A DNA stretch of 64,000 bases from Pseudisothecium myosuroides. Taxonomy: Eukaryota; Streptophyta; Bryopsida; Hypnales; Lembophyllaceae. This document shows, in pieces, positions 57,123-64,000 of this stretch; positions within the stretch are counted from its first letter, which is position 1; each line of letters begins with the position of its first letter. The translations under genes were made by a program, and so were the position numbers. Below the pieces are notes generated by a model, which worked only from the letters and a program-made list of their open reading frames with translations, was not told the origin of the DNA and ran no database searches. Location of the stretch: contig OX637292.1 of assembly GCA_951799445.1 (NCBI GenBank), forward strand, positions 8,187,296 through 8,251,295, written 5' to 3'.

Positions 57123-59681
57123 CTGTCAAACAAAGCGAAGAACATGAGCTTCGTCCAGTTCGATACTCCATTTCAATAGGACAACGAAACCAGCTACCAC
57201 AAGTTCTACTGAAATGAAATTACATATTGGTGTGCTTCGTGCGCTTCGTCCGCTATTATCACAAAATTTTAATCCAAGGTTCTAATAAACAACAGACACA
57301 CGAACCTCTCGCTGTCCAGCGAGAAAAAACTCCTCAAAAGCGATTATCTAAAATTCAGACCATATTACAATCTAAACTGACAAATCCTGAAATTCGCAAG
57401 CTACTAATGCCACTTATGACATGATAATACGACTCATCACCTCGAAGAGAAAAAAACAAAGTCGAATTTCACTTCGTCTCTGTACTTCCAACTCGACACC
57501 CCATTTCGACGCGACAATGAAAGAAGTCAGGAAGCAAATTCTTTAGCCTGCACCGCTTTGCCATTCGTGAGCTCCCACCTTCAGAGAAAAAAACGACTAA
57601 TGCCGAAGCTCTCGCCTCTGAAGTTTCCTGGCCTCCAAAATCACTGCCAGCTCTACTGAAATGACATCCTATAACAAAGCCTCGGTGCGCTTACTGCATT
57701 CATCCTTGCCGCAAAATATAAATCCAAGATCCCGCTGAATAACATGACCCTCTCAATGTCGAGCCAGCAAAAGACAACAAGAGAAAAATATCTAAAACTC
57801 AGATCGTGCCATACACTAGCCGCACGAATCCTCAAGCGATAAATACGCAAGCGCTGCCAATTATGGCATAATACGACTCATCCCTCCGGCCTCTGAAGTT
57901 TCTTAGCCACAAGTTCTACCAAAGGAGCATTCCAAAACTCAATCCAAACGTACAAAGTCCTCAAACGCGAATTCCCCAAGCTACCAGTGCCAATTGTGAC
58001 ATGAAGAGTAAACACAGAGAATTTTGATGCCTATGTGCGCAGCCAAAGGCGACATGAAATCGCATCTTATAGAAATCCTCGGTGCGCTTCGGGCAGTTCA
58101 TTCGTCATTGTCACCAAATTTTTATCCAAGATCCTACTGAACGACAAACGTTGTCCTCCCTCATGTCCAGCCAGAACAAAATTTGCACAGGAGCATTCCA
58201 AAACTCAATGTAGACGTACAAAATCTTCAAACGCGGAATTCGCAAGCGACTAGTGCCGATTGTGACATGAGGATTTACAAATAGAGATGAATGTGATGCA
58301 TGTGCGCGCGATCAAAAGCGACCAGAAATCACATCATATAGAAAGCCTCGGTGCACTTCGGGCAGATAATACGTTATAGTCACCAGATTTCAATCCAAGA
58401 TCCTACTCACTGAACAACAACCGTTGCTCTTCCTCGTAAGCGCTCGAAGTCCATCCAAATATCCACAGGAGCATTCCAAAACTCAATGTAAACGTATAAA
58501 ATCCTCAAACGCGGAATTCGAAAGCTACCAGTGCCAATTGTGACATGCAGAGTAAACACAGAGTTGAATTTTAGCGCCTGTACGCCGACATAAAATCACA
58601 TCATATAAAAAGCCTCGGTGCGCTTCGAGCAGTAAATTTGTTATTATCACCAAATTTTAATCCTCAATCCTACTGAACAACGACCGTTGTCCTTCCTCAA
58701 TGTCCAGGCAGAAAAAAAATGTTCACAGGAGTACTTCCAAAACTCAATCTAAACGAACAAAATCCTCAACCGCGGAATTCGCAAGCTAACAGTGCCAATT
58801 CTCACATGAGGAGTTACAAACAGAGATGAATTTGATGCGTGTGTGCGCAGCCAAAGACGACATGAAGTCGCATTTTATAGAAAGCCTCCGTGCGCTTCGG
58901 CCAGGCAATTCATTCGCTTCGGGCAATTCATTCGTTATTGTCACCAAATTTCAATTCAAGCTCCTACTGAACAACAACCGTTCTCCTTCCTCATGTCCGG
59001 ACATAAAAAGATTTCCACAGGAGCATTTCCAAAACTCAATCCAAACGTACAAAATCCTCAATCGCGAAATTCGCAAAGCTTACCGGTGCCAATTCTCACA
59101 TGAGGAGTTACAAACAGAGATGAATTTGATGCGTGTGTGCGCAGCCAAAGGCGACATGAAATCGCATCTTATAGAAAGCCTCGGTGCGCTTCGGGCAATT
59201 CATTCGTTATTGTCACCAAATTTCAATTCAAGCTCCTACTGAACAACAACCGAGTCACAACAAGATTTCTACAGGAGCATTTCAGAAATTCAATCTGAAC
59301 GTACAAAATCCTCAACCGCGGAGAAGTTCGCAAGTTACCAGTGCCAATTCTCAGATGAGGAGTTACAAACAGAGATGAATTTGATGCGTGCGCGCGCAGC
59401 CAAAGGCGACATGAAATCGCATCTTATAGAAAGCCTCGGTGCGCTTCGGGCAATTCATTCGTTATTGTCACCAAATTTCAAATCAAGCTCCTACTGAACA
59501 ACAACCGAGCCACAACAAGATTTCTACAGGAGCATTTCCAAAGCTCAATCTAAACGTACAAAATCCTCAACCGCGGAGAAATTCGCAAGTTACCAGTGCC
59601 AATTCTCACATGAGGAGTTCCAAAGAGAGATGAATTTGATGCCTGTGCGGGCGGCCAAAGGCAATTTGAAATGAGACGTAC
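57123..59681 (-). other. Inferred 5'-UTR intron of the DUF3067 gene
   Basis: The minus-strand donor AACCAG|GTACGT (intron base at 59681) and the acceptor TTTGACAG at 57123 bracket a 2.56-kb stretch dominated by a tandem repeat. The 33-nt piece 57090-57122 would then be the end of the leader. It has not been verified by transcripts. Confidence 0.5.
57200..59675 (-). repeat. ~255-295-bp tandem repeat upstream of DUF3067
   Basis: The anchor CCTC(G/C)GTGCGCTTCGG or close variants occurs at 57680, 58077, 58346, 58613, 58885, 59179 and 59434; an eroded unit lies near 57235. Spacing is 397, 269, 267, 272, 294 and 255 bp. The right-hand units are more alike than the left-hand ones, suggesting recent expansion at the promoter-proximal end. 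Units share 'aggcgacatgaaatcgcatc', 'ctactgaacaacaaccg' and 'ccagtgccaattctcacatg'. The open frames within them shift between units and do not look coding. Confidence 0.85.
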
Positions 59682-59930
59682 CTGGTTGAGGATGAGCCGT
59701 GCGCGCTACACCATGAACGTAGCCGGCGAAGGAGAGGGGGACTGAGGGAGTGGCGTATAAGGGCGTTGCGTTAGGGTTTGTTTGATGTGCGCTTGAAGGC
59801 AGGCAGCGATGGCGAGGGGAGCCAGCAGCGACGGAGCTCCGCCGAGGGCTGCGATTGAGTGATGGCGAGGCGGCATTGGCGCCACCAACTTGAACGTCAA
59901 CGGGGAGCCTCCCTATTGAACTGCGAAATT
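59682..59930 (-). other. Probable first (non-coding) exon and promoter of DUF3067
   Basis: A GC-rich block on the minus strand. The only ATG near the donor (ATGGTGTAG, ending near 59715) is followed at once by a stop, so a tiny upstream frame may exist. A 64-codon frame at 59706-59900 and a 142-codon frame at 59590-60018 cross the donor and show no family; I treat them as chance. The transcription start is unknown. Confidence 0.4.
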
Positions 59931-60086
59931 GGCACGCCAGGTGCTGAGCCCATTTGCCAGTGGAAAGTGCCAACGGGGAACTCTGGAAATTGTGCCAGTG
60001 TAAACACACTGGGACCAAGCCAACAAAATAAAAAAATTCTGAGCACTCTCATTAACAAAGAGCTTAGAAATTTTGTAGTTGATTAA

Positions 60087-60305
60087 CCCATAAACAACGC
60101 CGCGGCCATTTTTTGGTCGATTAATGATAGATTCCTTTTGTGTAGGACAGAAGTGCAACTATTCATCCACAGAATTTTGCATGAAAAGGGAAGGTCTTGT
60201 ATAGTAGTTTGACTTCCAATGAGTGTTTTTGGATTTTCTTAAGCCAACTATTTACACAATGCCAAAAGGGATGATTTCCATGGTCACCAATCCGTCCTTT
60301 CAGGG
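60087..60305 (-). mobile_element. 219-bp TTAA MITE, reverse copy
   Basis: TTAA lies at 60083-60086 and 60306-60309. The right end, read in reverse, is CCCTGAAAGGACGGATTGG, matching 48728 and 49234; the left end has diverged. The right TTAA is at once followed by CCCTTAAAC, as if another such end adjoined it. Confidence 0.75.
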
Positions 60306-60309
60306 TTAA

Positions 60310-63300
60310 CCCTTAAACAACATACGCAACCCAAAGGGTTAGATTTTCAATGAATCTTCAGAAAAACTCTTCTAATACTCAACTACATGTGAACATCTTT
60401 GGTATCATTATCTTTATCTTCACAAGATGCATCAATCAATTCAAGTCTTTGGTTTTGAATCACAAATTGAACTGGCACTTTTTGCATTAAAAAGTTTGAT
60501 AAAAATTTGACTAGTGGCTTTGAAGTTGCCCATGACCTTGAAGAGTGCGAAAGCTCATCATTGATTGGTCATTTGAACCACCTTGATGATGCCTATATAA
60601 GAAAGATTATGAAATCCAAATTTGGGCAACTTTCCCAAGACCTCAAATGTCCTTTAATGATGAACCTTAGTGCTCCAACATCTTAATTCTAAATAATGAC
60701 TAAGAGGTTGCAAGGAGTTTCTATACCACAAAACTTCTTGATTCATTTAAACCAATGCTTGACTTTTTATAAACCACACTTTTTATAAGTCGAACTTGAT
60801 CAAATTGAGATAATAATACATATTTAAAAGACAAAAGCAAAAATATGCAAAAAATCAAGAAAAGCTTTAGGAATTAAAGGGTTGAACCTTAAATGTGTAG
60901 CAATTGGTTGCAAGATGGTATTTTTTTGAGTATTCAACATAAAAGGTGCATGACTTGAGGTATACACTAGTGACAAATGTTTGTTCTCATATTGCATTTG
61001 ATTCAATGACAAATGGCATTCCTAATTTGAATCATTATTGTACCTTCTATATTTCTAAGTTATATTGGATTGACATGAAAACTTTACCACAATAAATAGA
61101 CTTCAAGGAAAACATAATCCAACAATTTTTTTTGAAAACTAACATTGGATGAAGGAAATGCAAGCCCCCGAAGTTGCAGCCTTTGAATGCAATTTGGTGA
61201 CTCAAATTGAACTTGTAAATTTTGATTGGTTTCCAAGAAATAAGTATATCTTGGATTGGTGTGAAAATTTAACCACATAAACTAGAAGAGAGAGCACAAA
61301 TTTTCCAACAAGTTTTATGGAATTTGGATATCAGATGTAAAAGTTACAACACTTTGAATTGGACTTGAAACTATTGTTGGTCCCTTTAGACAATGAAGGT
61401 TAAAAGTGAACGACATCCAAATGAAATATTTGTTTCAGATTGTTACTTCACATGGATCCTACTACTTAAAGATTTTCGTACCTAATCAAACAACTCCATT
61501 TATTATAATCCATTGTAAATCTAAGGTAAGTCTCTTTTCTATTTCCTCACTAATTTTCTTAGTTTTATAAGTTTTCATAACAACAATAGTTAGAAATTAA
61601 TGACATCTTCTATATAGATTGTATTATTGATGCAACTGTGATAGTTCAACTAGTATTAAATTTCATCCTCTAGCTATTTTTTCTATTTCAAATAATTGAT
61701 TCTAATGCCATCAAGTGACTTCAAAATTTTCTTGAACCTCATTACAGAAAACTTTAGGCCTTGTTTGGATTGCTTGGATGCATATAAATGTGCATAAAGA
61801 AAAAATATCAATCCAAAAAAATTGTCAAGGAATTTGTAAGATGAGCACTCAACCGGTATTCTCCGTCGAAATTCCGATAAAACTTTGGATTTTTATTATT
61901 TAAAAAAATATATATATATATATATTATTTTAATTATTTTTTGTTTATTATTTATTTATTTTTTGCTATAATTGCACATTTGCCAAAATCCTAACGGCCC
62001 TCCATAGGAACTAGATTTCCTGTAATGTCTCCCTCTACTTCAAAATACACACATGTACAATTCTATCATATAGAGTTTTTTTGAAGTGCTACCAATGATA
62101 CATTCAAATGTCATTGTAAAATGTCTTTTCCTTTATTTTGAAACTTTATACACTTTTTCAAAATATTGTTGTATCTTTCTAAAAATGATCAAAAGATGCA
62201 CCTAATTTTCACCAACTTTATCATGACGCTACATAGTTGTAAGGTTATAGAGATTTTTGTAAATGATTTTGGATCCTTCTAAATGTGCTTCAAACATGTG
62301 CCTATAAAACATTTTAAAGTTATCTTAAAAGATTGAATTTGAAAATTTACAGAAATTATAAAAGAATCTCTAGAAAAGACTTTTTTTGAAAATTTATGAT
62401 TTTTATTTGCTACATTTTAAAACAATAATAATAATTTAAAACTATCATTGCCCATTAGCTTTCATGAACAGTTTAAGGGATTTTTGAGCTTTATTCCCAC
62501 ATTCTTCCATTCTGATATTGATATTAGTCATTCTTTTATTAGCAAAATTATGCCTAAATGCTATATTTTAGAGTGCATTTTCAAAACTTCTTCTTTTATC
62601 CAAAAAATCAAATTTTGTTGTCAATGCAAAATGATAATTTTTCAAAAATCAATAGAATCAATAAAATCATCAAAATTGAATGAGTAAAATACAAATATGC
62701 AAATGAAAAATAATTTCTATCTACAAAATAATAGCTTCAAAGAAAATTTTATTGATCTCATTTATGAAAAATTTAAAATTCTTAGGAATAAAAGCAAACT
62801 TCAATGCTATATTAGAATCAAAAATGGAATTTTGAATTTTTCAAGAGTTGAAATTGGCTGAGTTTCATGATGCTTTCACTTCTAGGTAAATAGGAAGAAA
62901 CCATCTTATAGCAATAGCTTTGACTTCTTATCTAACTAAAACCAACTATAAAATTCAAATCTAATGTTAAAAATAATACTCTAGAAATTGGAAACTTGCC
63001 TTTTTTATTGTTCACAAATCTCTTCCCAAAATTTTACTAACTGAATAATTTAGATTTTCTTCTAGCTACTATTACACACTTTCATATAGAATTTTGAATT
63101 TTTTTAGACTTTTATGCAAGATTTGGTCAATTCAAGGTGTAAGGAAGTCTGTCCTAATTATTGTTGATCAATGCATATTTTTATAAAAACAATATAGAAG
63201 GTAAACTAATCTATGATAGATAAATATAGTCAATTTGCCCTTTTGGCATTGTTGAAAAATTTTAAATTTTTTCCACACTAAGACAAATGTTAAGAATGGG

Positions 63301-63420
63301 ATGAGCAGTTGATGCTATTTTTTTTTGACAAAATATAAATTTTTTAATGAATTTTTGAAGTGTATTGTGTAAATGGCCCAAAAGAGTCTTTAGACTACCT
63401 CAAAACGGTCAACAAAAAAT
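60310..63420. other. AT-rich intergenic DNA
   Basis: About 60330-60600 matches about 48960-49200 in reverse ('gaccaatcaatgagctc', 'atgggcaactt'), so these two TTAA MITEs carry common flanks. A short (TA)n run lies at 61910-61926. No gene is supported; the frames are short and Phe/Ile/Lys-rich. Confidence 0.5.
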
Positions 63421-63584
63421 CACTAGAAGAAATCTGCGATAGCCTCAACAAAATCTACATCATGTGTTTGTTGAGGCAAATACAAAATCTGCATTTTTCT
63501 GTGTTTTTCGACGCAGATTTTGTGTTTGCCTCAACAAGCACGTCATGTAGATTTTGTTGAGGCAAACGCAAATTTCTTCCAGTG
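63421..63584. mobile_element. CACTA-type hairpin MITE (164 bp)
   Basis: The ends are CACTAGAAGAAATCTGCG and, as reverse complement, CACTGGAAGAAATTTGCG. AAT flanks both sides (63418-63420 and 63585-63587). The interior is a foldback: 'gcctcaacaaaatctacat' pairs with 'atgtagattttgttgaggc'. Nested words such as 'cagattttgt' give extra pairing. Confidence 0.85.
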
Positions 63585-63587
63585 AAT

Positions 63588-64000
63588 GTATCCAAAATGG
63601 TCATCTTATTCACCTAAAGCAGTCAAAAATATTTCCTAATATACCTACAACATGAAGGCTTAAAAACGTCACTTCCTACAATGACTTTACACTCTAAAGG
63701 TGGAAGTTCCTATTGCAGTCACTAATCATTCTGTCACCATCATGTAAAACATTGCTTGTGGCCACTAATTCAACCTGATGTTATCAAAACCTCATTTATT
63801 GAAAAAAGTCTGTCTTGGGTTGATCCAAGACTTTAATGAACCATTCTCCAAGTGTATGTGTATGGAGTAGATCTTTTGGTACACCCAAAATCACACCTTG
63901 CCTTGAAACTGCCATCATCATTTTGTGTACATCTCCAAAATTAATATATATGTATTTTGAAGGAACGATTTAGAAACATCTATCGAAACAAACTTTGACC
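63588..64000. other. Intergenic end of window
   Basis: About 63590-63760 is the reverse counterpart of about 21180-21350. No gene is visible up to the edge. Confidence 0.5.

Noticed and set aside
58826..59242. 138-codon plus-strand frame in the DUF3067 upstream array
   Set aside because: It spans repeat units, and equivalent units are in shifted frames. It is explained by the tandem repeat and not by a gene.
59590..60018. 142-codon minus-strand frame upstream of DUF3067
   Set aside because: It crosses the probable leader donor at 59681 and runs into the tandem repeat. No family resemblance.
1..64000. CRISPR array, bacterial operon, rRNA or tRNA genes
   Set aside because: None is visible. 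The repeats are 70-300 bp and lie in introns or flanks. The TauD genes have plant-type introns, so bacterial contamination of the window is unlikely.

Overview
The window is nuclear DNA of a land plant. Genes are split by GT-AG introns and separated by long AT-rich intergenic DNA packed with miniature transposons. The gene content fits a plant: a SOBIR1-type receptor kinase, an eight-cysteine lipid transfer protein, a Golgi hydroxyproline arabinosyltransferase and a plastid DUF3067 protein. I lean to a non-seed plant (bryophyte or fern/lycophyte grade), because of the intron-bearing bacterial-type TauD genes and the GC-rich coding exons in an AT-rich background. This is inference, and I cannot name the species.

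Layout. 1-9.2 kb: intergenic, with TTAA-flanked piggyBac-like miniature elements, other MITEs and a truncated LINE. 9.66-12.19 kb (+): SOBIR1-like receptor kinase in two exons, followed by a ~109-bp tandem repeat. 12.7-18.8 kb: AT-rich, with a CACTA-type hairpin and a 734-bp near-perfect palindrome flanked by TTAA. 18.8-19.2 kb (-): secreted lipid transfer protein. 22.2-25.8 kb (-): eight-exon HPAT gene with tandem repeats in intron 1 and in its 5' leader. 27.1-50.5 kb: three tandem segmental copies, each carrying a three-exon TauD/TfdA dioxygenase gene on the minus strand. Copies A and C are intact; copy B is a pseudogene with two frameshifts. 50.2-54.6 kb: two 923-bp TTAA elements, one of them inserted into an arm of a large foldback. 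55.7-57.1 kb (-): four-exon DUF3067 plastid protein, with an inferred 2.6-kb 5'-UTR intron filled by ~270-bp tandem repeats. 60-64 kb: AT-rich intergenic DNA with further miniature elements.

Three themes stand out. (1) A taurine-dioxygenase-type gene close to bacterial TauD has gained introns, been triplicated, and is partly decaying. (2) Several families of short elements have CCC(C)T...A(G)GGG ends and TTAA target duplications. One insertion is proved by an empty site on the other arm of the same foldback. (3) Four of the five gene loci carry their own private 70-290-bp tandem repeats inside an intron, leader or 3' flank. The genes do not form one pathway, although several encode secretory or cell-surface functions (receptor kinase, LTP, cell-wall glycosyltransferase).
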